Positions 1 through 7,737 of a DNA stretch of 55,711 nucleotides are shown here, one piece after another. This stretch comes from Chloroflexota bacterium (GTDB lineage: Bacteria; Chloroflexota; Anaerolineae; B4-G1). Below the pieces are notes generated by a model. The model had not been told where the DNA came from and searched no databases. It was given only the letters and a program-made list of their open reading frames with translations. The DNA lies in NCBI GenBank assembly GCA_024232355.1, contig JAAEPW010000421.1, positions 1-55,711 of the forward strand. Reading direction: 5' to 3'. The translations under genes were made by a program, and so were the position numbers. Every line of letters starts with the position of its first letter. The stretch's first letter is position 1.

Positions 1-400
1 AATCGTCGTGTTCAAGCTGACCTGTAAGGGATAATTCTACCAACTGCTCATATTCTGTCCTGAACGAGAGAAACAACTCTTCCTCAAAAGTTGGCCCTAT
101 GGGGATGCACATAGCCAAGAGAGATCCTCCTAGCAACACAATCGCCGGTATGGGGTCATGATGCTTGAACCAGTATCGCAGAGTTGCCCAGATATGAAAG
201 AGCAAAAAACAAGCGATCGGAAGGATGATAGGTGTTAGCAAGCAGCCAAAAACAAGTCCCCCGCTCAAGAAAAAGTCATCAGCGTGCAGCCGACTGAAAT
301 AGATGCCCACTGGTATTGCTCCTGAGACAGGGAGCAATACACAGCCCATGGAATCTGCGGGAACAACTGCTCTAATTATGGACTTGATTACTTGATTCAT
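1..400 (-). CDS. Hypothetical membrane protein, 3' part missing (runs off the window)
   Basis: An open frame reads leftwards from the ATG at 400 without a stop to the window edge, giving about 133 residues (start MNQVIKSIIRAVVP). Two or three strongly hydrophobic stretches (about residues 8-30, 45-70 and 88-103) and a charged C-terminal side suggest a small integral membrane protein. No good Shine-Dalgarno sequence precedes the ATG, and no family is recognised. Coding status is supported only by the uninterrupted frame and the plausible membrane topology; function is unknown. Confidence 0.5.
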   Translation of the reverse strand, partial: MNQVIKSIIRAVVPADSMGCVLLPVSGAIPVGIYFSRLHADDFFLSGGLVFGCLLTPIILPIACFLLFHIWATLRYWFKHHDPIPAIVLLGGSLLAMCIPIGPTFEEELFLSFRTEYEQLVELSLTGQLEHDD

Positions 401-753
401 CACTCGAATGTATCTGCTTTGTCCATACATCAGATGGGAATAATCATCCCGGCGGTTACTACTCGCCCTCCCACAGGTTCAGACAAGTTTTCGATGCTAA
501 AGAACTTTGAATTGATTGTGCAGGTTCTGCAAACCCAATCAATGAAAACCTGCGAGAGGGTCAATGTCATCAAGTTAAGAGACGAGGGCCAAACCTGCCA
601 GATTTTACGAGACACTTTCGAACCAAGATGCATTGCTAATCGGGTCAAACCTGGCTCACAAAAGCTCTAGCGGAAACCTGACAGGTCTTTGCAAGCCTTA
701 ACTTTGTGACATTGGTGAGAGGATAGGCCGAGTAGCAACTCTCGGTGATTATT
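401..753. other. Intergenic stretch without a convincing gene
   Basis: A 353-base gap between two minus-strand genes. Short frames on both strands (about 72-92 codons) have no ribosome site and unconvincing composition, so I do not call them. It holds a small palindrome ACCTG-A-CAGGT (676-686). Its tail, 719-746 (GATAGGCCGAGTAGCAACTC), resembles the tail of the inverted-repeat element at 53691-53716. Both tails lie just past the 3' end of a minus-strand gene, so this gap may carry a decayed copy of that repeat. Confidence 0.4.
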
Positions 754-1752
754 TCACTGACCGAGCACCCTTTTTACAACCGCTCTCTTTTCTTCAGATT
801 GATCCAGAGCCTGCCACGACCAAAGAACGACTCCCTCCGACGGTTTTTGAACAGCCATCTTTAGTGCCTGCTCGAATCGATCCACAGGAAACTCTTCTTC
901 CAAATAAGCGCGTGCCACTTGAACCGAAGGAATAACGACTTTTCTCCCCCTTGTGGTTTGATCCACTACAATGTCGTTAATCCACTGAGGGTCTTGTTTG
1001 AGCATGTGCGAGTAACACATCGGCGTGAAGAAATCCACGTATGGAGAAAGATAGGCCAGATTCTGCCCAGTGATCGCTTTTACGGCACCATCATACTCTT
1101 GTGGGAGCCATGGCACAGAATGCAGACCTATGCTCATCCCCGGATCAATTTCTCTGATTTTGTCCGTTAATTGTTGCACCACATTTTCTACGAGACGGCA
1201 TTTCCACTCGACCCATTCTTCTTTGTGCTTTTCCAGAATCCAATTCCCCTGATCTGCAACAGTTCTGCCCTCTCGCGGTATGACAATTCCCATTTCTGAT
1301 TCAAACCGGCACAAACATCGATCATCAAAACAGGTTTGTTTGAGATTATGTGCATTGCTTGGGGAAACCTTTTCCCAAAAAGCAAAAAAGCGAATGAAAT
1401 CTAGCGAGACGCCACAAGGTCTGACTGTTTCGATCATATCCACAAGCTCATCGAGTTTATGGTTCATAAACCGCTGTGACGAGGGACAAGCAAACTTTAA
1501 CCACTCTTGAATTGCTTTGTGTCCATCACAAGTCAACGCATATTCATCTGGATGATCTGCAAGTCGCTTTTTGTCATAGAAAACAGGAAATATCGTATAG
1601 ACGTTGATTCCGTTTTCTCTCAATCGTTCAATAAACGCTTTCTCTTGGTGCAGCCTTGGGCCGATAAATGCTGTATCAATGCTCAGGTCTCGCCACTGGT
1701 GGAGAACTGTTTCAAGATCATTCGGTTTGTCGTAAATTTTGATGCCAATCAT
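754..1752 (-). CDS. Glycoside-hydrolase-like TIM-barrel protein
   Basis: A 332-residue protein with no signal peptide or membrane segment, so probably cytoplasmic. Alternating strand/helix segments fit a (beta/alpha)8 barrel: GIKIYD at the N-terminus, GINVYTIFPVFYD near residue 50, GVSLDFIRFFAF near 115, SIGLHSVPW near 205, VDFFTPMCYSHM near 240, VIPSVQVA near 275 and EGVVLWSWQAL near 310. The D-x-I-R-F segment, the F-x-P-M-x-Y segment and the closing W-S-W resemble the putative glycoside-hydrolase-like (GHL/DUF4015-type) barrels. Substrate is unknown. The ATG at 1752 is preceded by AAGGA. The neighbours are not obviously related. The fold assignment is by motif resemblance; the enzymatic role is inference. 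Confidence 0.6.
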   Translation of the reverse strand: MIGIKIYDKPNDLETVLHQWRDLSIDTAFIGPRLHQEKAFIERLRENGINVYTIFPVFYDKKRLADHPDEYALTCDGHKAIQEWLKFACPSSQRFMNHKLDELVDMIETVRPCGVSLDFIRFFAFWEKVSPSNAHNLKQTCFDDRCLCRFESEMGIVIPREGRTVADQGNWILEKHKEEWVEWKCRLVENVVQQLTDKIREIDPGMSIGLHSVPWLPQEYDGAVKAITGQNLAYLSPYVDFFTPMCYSHMLKQDPQWINDIVVDQTTRGRKVVIPSVQVARAYLEEEFPVDRFEQALKMAVQKPSEGVVLWSWQALDQSEEKRAVVKRVLGQ

Positions 1753-1853
1753 AATTTATTGTCCTTGTAGCAATAAAGTTGAACGACGATTCTATTTTTT
1801 GCATAATGTTCCCACAAATCTACTTTGCTCCAGGTCTGCCAGCAATCACACCA

Positions 1854-4800
1854 CTACCCTCCCTGCACTGCCTCCACCACCCGGCTCAACGAACGATACC
1901 TTTCCACCCACAACCCCAACAGGCCCAAGCGCCAGCGGTACGCCTCGCCGATGGACGGGTCGGCCTCGCCGGTTGCCGTTAGGATGTTGCGCAGCGCCAG
2001 ACCGTGCAGTGCGTCGCTGATGACGCGCCGCTCCAGGTCTACGCCCCGCTCGGCCAGATAGTCGGCCACTTGCATCAAGGTGGCGAGGCCGGTGAGGGGG
2101 ATCATGCGGCTCAAGACAGCCAGCACCAACCGTTCCTCCGGTGTGGCCTCTGTCCACAAGAACACAAAGTGCGCCTCGCCCGAAGCCAGGATATCGTCCA
2201 GGGCCGCATTCACGTCGGCCACTGTGACATAGCCGCGCTCGGTCTTGTTGTGCCGGTTGACCAGGCTGTGACAGAGCAGTTGCAAAAAATACGGGTGCCC
2301 GGCCGACACCTGCCACATTTTATCCAGCGCCAGATCATCGTAGCGCATTCCGTACTCGACCACCGGTTCTTGGATCAGGCGTGCCGCCTCCGGCTGCTCC
2401 AGGTAGGCGATCTGCCGGTACAGGCTGATGTTAAAGAGCACATTCCAATAGTCGGCGGCTAGTTCTTCCAGCCGGTGCGTGCCGCAAAAGATCACGCTCA
2501 GATTGCTCGAGTGTTGGATAATGTGGCGCAAAAAGCCAAATATCGAAGCGTCGAGGTTGCCACGCTGCACCGCCGATTCCAGCTCTTCAAACTCGTCAAA
2601 CATGATGAGTAGATGCCGGTCTCCGATAACCTCACGTACCTGAGTCAGGAACCGACGCTCGAAAGAGGTGGTCGGACTGTCAACAAAATCGTCGTACTCG
2701 GGCAAATCGATCACAAAGTTACGGTCCTCCAGAGCAAAGGCGATCTCGGTAGCCAGAGAGAGGAAAAAGTTGGGCAGACCGGGATCGAGACCGAGGGCCT
2801 GGCCGTCTAGATAGATGGGCAAATAGTCGTCACCCAGTTGGACTGGCAGTTGTTTGAGCAGCGACGTTTTGCCCGTACGCCGCTGGCCGATCAATACCAG
2901 GTTGTTGCGGTGGAGAGCGGCTAGGTTTTCCTGGATAAAGTCTACCACGTCTTCCCGCCCAAAAAAGAGCGGCGATCCGCCATCCAAAGGGGTTCCCACC
3001 ACGTACGGGTTGGGGATGAATTGGAAATCGCCCTCGCTGGCCAATAAGCGGACGACGTCGGCAAAGTTCTCCACTTGGTCGGTGCCGCGGGGATCGGTGT
3101 ACAGGATCACAAAGCTGGCGCGGAATTGGTCGGCTCCTTCCGCCAAATGAGGGCGCACGCGCAGTTCCACCCGCACCTCCTCGCCCGGAGCGATTTGATT
3201 GATCTGGGCAGCTTGTTCCACCAACGTGTACTCGGGCGCAGGGACGAGGGTGATCTTGAGATTGAGCGCCGCGCCGCGCCCGTCGTTGCGCAGCTTGAGG
3301 ACCAAGGGGATGGTATCGTCTTGCCAGGTGTGACGGGTGAGCAACCGGCAGACGATTTCGGCGCGAGTCTGGAGGTCGCTGATGGCGCCGGTCACGACGG
3401 CCAGCCAATTCTCGGCGATATATTGGATCACGGGGCGGTCAGCACTGCCCAGTTCGGTCCGGGCCAAGTGATCCACCCGTCTCAGCCGTTCGACGGCACT
3501 GGCCAGATAGGCAAGTTTGTCCCGCGAGGCGTCCATCCGTTCGTAGGCATACAAAGCCTCTGCCACGGGGTGCAGCCCGGCCAGGGCCTGGCCCAGGGCC
3601 TGGAAGGGTCGGGTGATCATCGTGGTTGCCGTTTCGGATGTTGTTTTTCCTCCCTCTGCCTCTTGTTTGTCGCGCAAAGACGGCAAGAGTTGTGTGATCT
3701 GAGCGATAGAGCTGACCTGCAACGCCTTTTGGCACAACTGGTACGTGGACAAGGCGCGAGCCACATAGTGCAGGCCATTGGAGGGAGGCTCTTGTTGATC
3801 GGTCTCGTGCGAACCGTCGGGGTCCCATCTGCACACGTACTGCAAACCTTTGGCGGGGTAATTTTCCAACTGCGTGATGATGGTACGCAGACCCACAGGC
3901 AGCACCTCTGGCTCAAATAGGCTGGTAAAGAGATAGTTGAATCCCTCGGCAAGCTTGGCCATCGGTTCTGCGCCAAGATTATCTAGAGCACTGGATAAAT
4001 AGTCGATCAAACTGGCCGAGTTTGGGTCTTGCCCTGCTGCCTGGGCCAAACGATGGAGTGTGATAAGGGTGTTTTCTGGCGCAAAGAGCATCGTCTCGGC
4101 CAGCGTTTCTGCCCGCCCAATGGGAGAATTGCGGTGCGCTTCCAGACGCCGCTCGACTTTTTCCCTGCGTTGTTCCTCTGTCCCTTTTTCCTGAATCAAA
4201 CGGGCCACATAGATAGCCGTACCGGCTTGATCGGCCAGGCTCATCAACAAGGTGCGATCCTCGCGCGAGTAGTCTTGTCCGGAAAGGCGCGAACCAAGAG
4301 CCAGTGTTCCGACCAACTCGTTCCCTTCCATCCTTGGCGCGATCAGTGGCACGAGCAATGAAAAAGATTTACCCCTGGAGAAGGAAACCACACGTCCATT
4401 CAAAAGTTGTCCAAGTTGACTGGTGGGTAAAGTCAGTACAAGTGTTTTTCCATCTGATGGCGAGACCCTGAGGAGATCACAGCGGTCACACTCTTGGTCA
4501 CCAGAGACATAGTACGCCTCGGTCTGCTGAAAAGTCCCATCTGGATGCCGCAAAAAGACCGCACCGTGAGTGATATGCAGCAGATCGGTCGTGCGCTGGA
4601 CGAGTATGTGCAACAATTCTTGCAAGTCGATGATGGTACGCACTTCACGCGAAAAGTGGACGATGGTGCGCCGAAAGTCGACTCTTTCCCGATAAAAGCG
4701 GCGGTCAATAAAATCTTGCAAGCGACGACGCAAAGGCTGGACCACCGAGGTGCTGACCAACGTAGAAATGACGATTGCTATGTCGGATTCTTGATCGGTG

Positions 4801-5843
4801 AGGTCGCGAAAAACCCCCTGGAATAGAAACACACATCCCAGGTAGACGAGCGCCAACGTACCCGTCAGCGTACCATAGATCATTGTGCTCTGGATGATGG
4901 GGTCAATGGCCCACAATCGGCGGCGCAGGATCGAGATAACGAGAGACATTGGCATAAGGAGCATCAACAGCATTGAGAGAGGTTTACCGATCAAGTGATA
5001 GCCAAATCTGACCGAATCTGATTGGTAAAGCTCTAAAATCACGATCTCCAGAAGCTGAAATCCAAAATACCCCACGAACGCAGCAGTCAAGCCAAACACA
5101 ACCCACTTGGTTTGCTGTTGCTGGAGTGGGGTAGAGACGCGCATATAGCGGTAGATTTGGGCAAACACGCCACTGCCAAACCAACATAGCAACACCAGGT
5201 ACAGGCTAAAAAAACGCATGTTGTGGAACATCAACCGAATAGTGCTGTCATCTGATGGAATCAAAAAGGCCAACATCCGGAGTGGAAGACTGAGATTGTC
5301 TCGATCAATTATCAACGCAGAAGAGGGAAAGTATGTCCAAGACAATATCCACCCGATCCAAAGAAAGGACAATGGACGTGTCCAGCGAGGGACGAACTTT
5401 CCGTCGGGAAAAGAGTAAAAGACAATGAGGGTCAATCCCAGGCCCAGGACTTGCACAAGAGAAGAGGTCCATCGCCACACAGAATGGGTTTCATCCAACA
5501 CGCCTAGCCAACCAACAATGGCTACCCCAAACGTCAACATCGCGGTTGAGACAAAGATCGCCATCCGATCATTTGGCTTGAGCCAAAAGATCGCTGCGGC
5601 AGCAAAGAAAAATACCCCCGCCCGTATGCTATCGAGCACAAGTCCGTACACAATGTGAAACTCTATGGGAGAGTCAAATTGGTTCAAGTAAGCAGGAATC
5701 GAGGCGACAAAAACGGTCAGTGTTAGGACGGCAAGGGCTATCCAGATGATGCGAATGATGCGGTGCATAGGACCATGCATAGAATGATGCGGGTCAGGTT
5801 CATAGCCCAAGATTGCTTTCTTTAGCGCATGCAACGAGTCCAT
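1854..5843 (-). CDS. Multi-pass membrane sensor fused to a GAF domain, a CARDB-like domain and a STAND/AAA ATPase
   Basis: 1329 residues. Residues about 30-375 hold about ten membrane segments ending in the DRRFYRERVDF linker, as in many Chloroflexota sensor kinases. A GAF domain follows (about 410-560). Instead of a kinase module there is a helical region (about 570-830), an Ig-like CARDB-type domain (about 840-935, PLVLKLRNDGRG) and a C-terminal P-loop ATPase introduced by PLFFGRED. Walker A is GQRRTGKTSL (about 986-995) and Walker B is LLIMFDEFEE (about 1080); a winged-helix-like tail (about 1200-1329) follows. This suggests a membrane-anchored signal-transduction NTPase that oligomerises on sensing a signal. 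No phosphoacceptor histidine is present. The start ATG has GGAG upstream. Signal and output are unknown. Confidence 0.75.
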   Translation of the reverse strand: MDSLHALKKAILGYEPDPHHSMHGPMHRIIRIIWIALAVLTLTVFVASIPAYLNQFDSPIEFHIVYGLVLDSIRAGVFFFAAAAIFWLKPNDRMAIFVSTAMLTFGVAIVGWLGVLDETHSVWRWTSSLVQVLGLGLTLIVFYSFPDGKFVPRWTRPLSFLWIGWILSWTYFPSSALIIDRDNLSLPLRMLAFLIPSDDSTIRLMFHNMRFFSLYLVLLCWFGSGVFAQIYRYMRVSTPLQQQQTKWVVFGLTAAFVGYFGFQLLEIVILELYQSDSVRFGYHLIGKPLSMLLMLLMPMSLVISILRRRLWAIDPIIQSTMIYGTLTGTLALVYLGCVFLFQGVFRDLTDQESDIAIVISTLVSTSVVQPLRRRLQDFIDRRFYRERVDFRRTIVHFSREVRTIIDLQELLHILVQRTTDLLHITHGAVFLRHPDGTFQQTEAYYVSGDQECDRCDLLRVSPSDGKTLVLTLPTSQLGQLLNGRVVSFSRGKSFSLLVPLIAPRMEGNELVGTLALGSRLSGQDYSREDRTLLMSLADQAGTAIYVARLIQEKGTEEQRREKVERRLEAHRNSPIGRAETLAETMLFAPENTLITLHRLAQAAGQDPNSASLIDYLSSALDNLGAEPMAKLAEGFNYLFTSLFEPEVLPVGLRTIITQLENYPAKGLQYVCRWDPDGSHETDQQEPPSNGLHYVARALSTYQLCQKALQVSSIAQITQLLPSLRDKQEAEGGKTTSETATTMITRPFQALGQALAGLHPVAEALYAYERMDASRDKLAYLASAVERLRRVDHLARTELGSADRPVIQYIAENWLAVVTGAISDLQTRAEIVCRLLTRHTWQDDTIPLVLKLRNDGRGAALNLKITLVPAPEYTLVEQAAQINQIAPGEEVRVELRVRPHLAEGADQFRASFVILYTDPRGTDQVENFADVVRLLASEGDFQFIPNPYVVGTPLDGGSPLFFGREDVVDFIQENLAALHRNNLVLIGQRRTGKTSLLKQLPVQLGDDYLPIYLDGQALGLDPGLPNFFLSLATEIAFALEDRNFVIDLPEYDDFVDSPTTSFERRFLTQVREVIGDRHLLIMFDEFEELESAVQRGNLDASIFGFLRHIIQHSSNLSVIFCGTHRLEELAADYWNVLFNISLYRQIAYLEQPEAARLIQEPVVEYGMRYDDLALDKMWQVSAGHPYFLQLLCHSLVNRHNKTERGYVTVADVNAALDDILASGEAHFVFLWTEATPEERLVLAVLSRMIPLTGLATLMQVADYLAERGVDLERRVISDALHGLALRNILTATGEADPSIGEAYRWRLGLLGLWVERYRSLSRVVEAVQGG

Positions 5844-5977
5844 AATTATACTCCACTTTGGGTATCAGATCAGGGCTGATTTTTCCCCAACCATCATCAG
5901 TGCTTTACACGCCCAAACGCCACAATTGTGGACAATCAGGCCCTCCGCCCAGAGTTGTTCAGTTCTCCGTAAGAACC

Positions 5978-6001
5978 GCACCGGCCTGAAAGAGCCGGTG
6001 C
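5978..6001. repeat. Perfect 8-bp hairpin in the gap upstream of the STAND gene
   Basis: GCACCGGC (5978-5985) and GCCGGTGC (5994-6001) form a perfect stem with an 8-base loop. It lies between the minus-strand receiver-PAS kinase (stop at 6098) and the next minus-strand gene (start at 5843). No U-run follows on the minus strand, so it is either a weak terminator or a REP-like palindrome. Confidence 0.45.
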
Positions 6002-6097
6002 TGATTCCCCGCCTTGAATACGTGTCAGGTCGGGCTACAGGCTAATATCGTTTACTTGCCTTGTATAAATTGAGTATAGTTCAGGCTCCCGCACAAG

Positions 6098-7666
6098 TCA
6101 AGGGAAAACATCTCTCACAACAGGCAAGCTGAAAATAAAAGTACTCCCCTGCCCCACCTGGCTCTTTACACTGACCTGCCCGCCTAGTCTCTCCACGATG
6201 CGCCGCACGATGGATAGCCCCAAACCGTGTCCTGTCACGTGCGTCTGGTCTAGGCGTGTGAACGGGGTGAACAAACGTGTCTGGGCCTCGGACGAGATGC
6301 CCGCGCCGTTATCGCGTACCCAAAAGCGCACCATCGAGTCTGTGCCGCCCTGTCGATCTTGAGGTGTTTCAAAGCCCAATTCTACCCGCGGTGGCCTGCC
6401 GCCATACTTGATGGCATTGCTGAGATAATTGACCCACACCTCCTCAACCCATGGTCCGTGGCCCATCACCACCGGCCAGATATCTGAGAAAGTGATCTCG
6501 GCTTGATGCTCCTCTATCAAGAGGATAGATCGTTTCATCACTTCTTTCACAATACTCGCCATATCCAATGGCTTGGGTACTATTTGAACTTTGCGCGCTC
6601 CGGCGAGCAGCATCAACGCATCAATGATATGGCTCATCTTGAGCGCGCTCTGCGCGATCATGTTCAAGTGACCATCCAGCACTCGATCTCGCTGCTCAGT
6701 AGCGTAATCTGCTTGGATGACCTCTACGTATCCCATAATCAGAGATAATGGATTTTTGAGGTCGTGGGCCACGGTGTGGGCAAATGTGTCCAGCTCTTCG
6801 TTTCGCGATTCCAGTTCGATGGTGCGCTGGCGTAAGGCTTGTTCGGCTCGCTTGCGCTCTGTGATGTCACGAACGTATTCAACCACCCCTGTGATTATGC
6901 CCGAATCATGGTCTCGCATTGGAAAACTAAACAGCTCTAACCATTCAATAGAAGAACCGGGAAATCCCGGTACAACCTGGGACTCTGGTTTTCCAGATTC
7001 CAAACAGCGCAGAGTTGGGCAGTGTTCACACGCCTTGTCGCGGTTGTGATAGCATTCATAACATTTTTTCCCCTCTAGTGGAAGATGTGCCTGATACCAG
7101 TGCTTCATTACACCGTTGACACGCCGGATGGTTAGATTGGTATCCAGGACACTTATACCGTCCTGGATGCTTTCGAATACGTCGGTCAGCAAGTACTCAC
7201 TTTCTCGGAGTGCTACTTCTGCCCGATGCCGCGCCCGGCGATCATCGTGCTTTTGAACCACGTCTGGCAGCACCAACGGCAGCAGGTCCAGATAACCCTG
7301 ATCGGGATCTTTGACCATGTATTCGTCAACACCGGTCTTGAGCGCCTCGACAGCCAGATGCTCCGTTCCTGCTCCCGTCAAAAGCACCAGAGGGATGGGA
7401 ACTTGACGGGCGAGTAGTTCCCGGCACAGATCCAAGCCCGTCATACCGGGCAATTTGTAATCTGTGACGACCAAATCAAACGACGCTGTGTCTGTGCGCA
7501 GTTGGTCTATGACATCCTCAGCCCGCATATAATGTGTGATCTCACTGGTCACCTGGTTTCTCGTAAAAGCCCGGCGAAAGGCCATCACGTCATGTTCGCT
7601 GTCTTCGACCAACAGAATACGCAGCGGGGTGTTCGGTTGAAAAGGTGTTGTGTTATTCGAGTCCAT
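6098..7666 (-). CDS. Receiver-PAS-histidine kinase
   Basis: 522 residues, no membrane segment. An N-terminal response-regulator receiver (about 15-140) has acidic ED near 21 and phosphoacceptor Asp69 in VVTDYKLPG. A PAS domain follows (about 155-275) with a cysteine cluster (C202, C205, C213, C216, C221) that could bind metal or respond to redox. The HisKA helix carries the phosphoacceptor His301 (FAHTVAHDLKNPL), and a HATPase domain has DNGAGI and GHGLGLSI boxes. The receiver is upstream of the kinase, so this protein probably receives phosphate from another kinase and relays or modulates it. It is the last gene of the sensory operon that starts at 13877, 71 bases after the Cache kinase. No DNA-binding regulator accompanies it. 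Confidence 0.88.
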   Translation of the reverse strand: MDSNNTTPFQPNTPLRILLVEDSEHDVMAFRRAFTRNQVTSEITHYMRAEDVIDQLRTDTASFDLVVTDYKLPGMTGLDLCRELLARQVPIPLVLLTGAGTEHLAVEALKTGVDEYMVKDPDQGYLDLLPLVLPDVVQKHDDRRARHRAEVALRESEYLLTDVFESIQDGISVLDTNLTIRRVNGVMKHWYQAHLPLEGKKCYECYHNRDKACEHCPTLRCLESGKPESQVVPGFPGSSIEWLELFSFPMRDHDSGIITGVVEYVRDITERKRAEQALRQRTIELESRNEELDTFAHTVAHDLKNPLSLIMGYVEVIQADYATEQRDRVLDGHLNMIAQSALKMSHIIDALMLLAGARKVQIVPKPLDMASIVKEVMKRSILLIEEHQAEITFSDIWPVVMGHGPWVEEVWVNYLSNAIKYGGRPPRVELGFETPQDRQGGTDSMVRFWVRDNGAGISSEAQTRLFTPFTRLDQTHVTGHGLGLSIVRRIVERLGGQVSVKSQVGQGSTFIFSLPVVRDVFP

Positions 7667-7737
7667 TCATTTGCTCCAAAAGCACAACGTTGTTTCTGAA
7701 CAACGCCTAAAGCGCCTACTATGAACGCTTTCTCAGA

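Noticed and set aside
430..648. 72-codon minus-strand open frame
   Set aside because: No ribosome site, no recognisable domain, and the region seems to contain a decayed repeat.
3075..3920. Plus-strand open frame of about 281 codons
   Set aside because: Antisense to the STAND-sensor gene; composition is a frame shadow.
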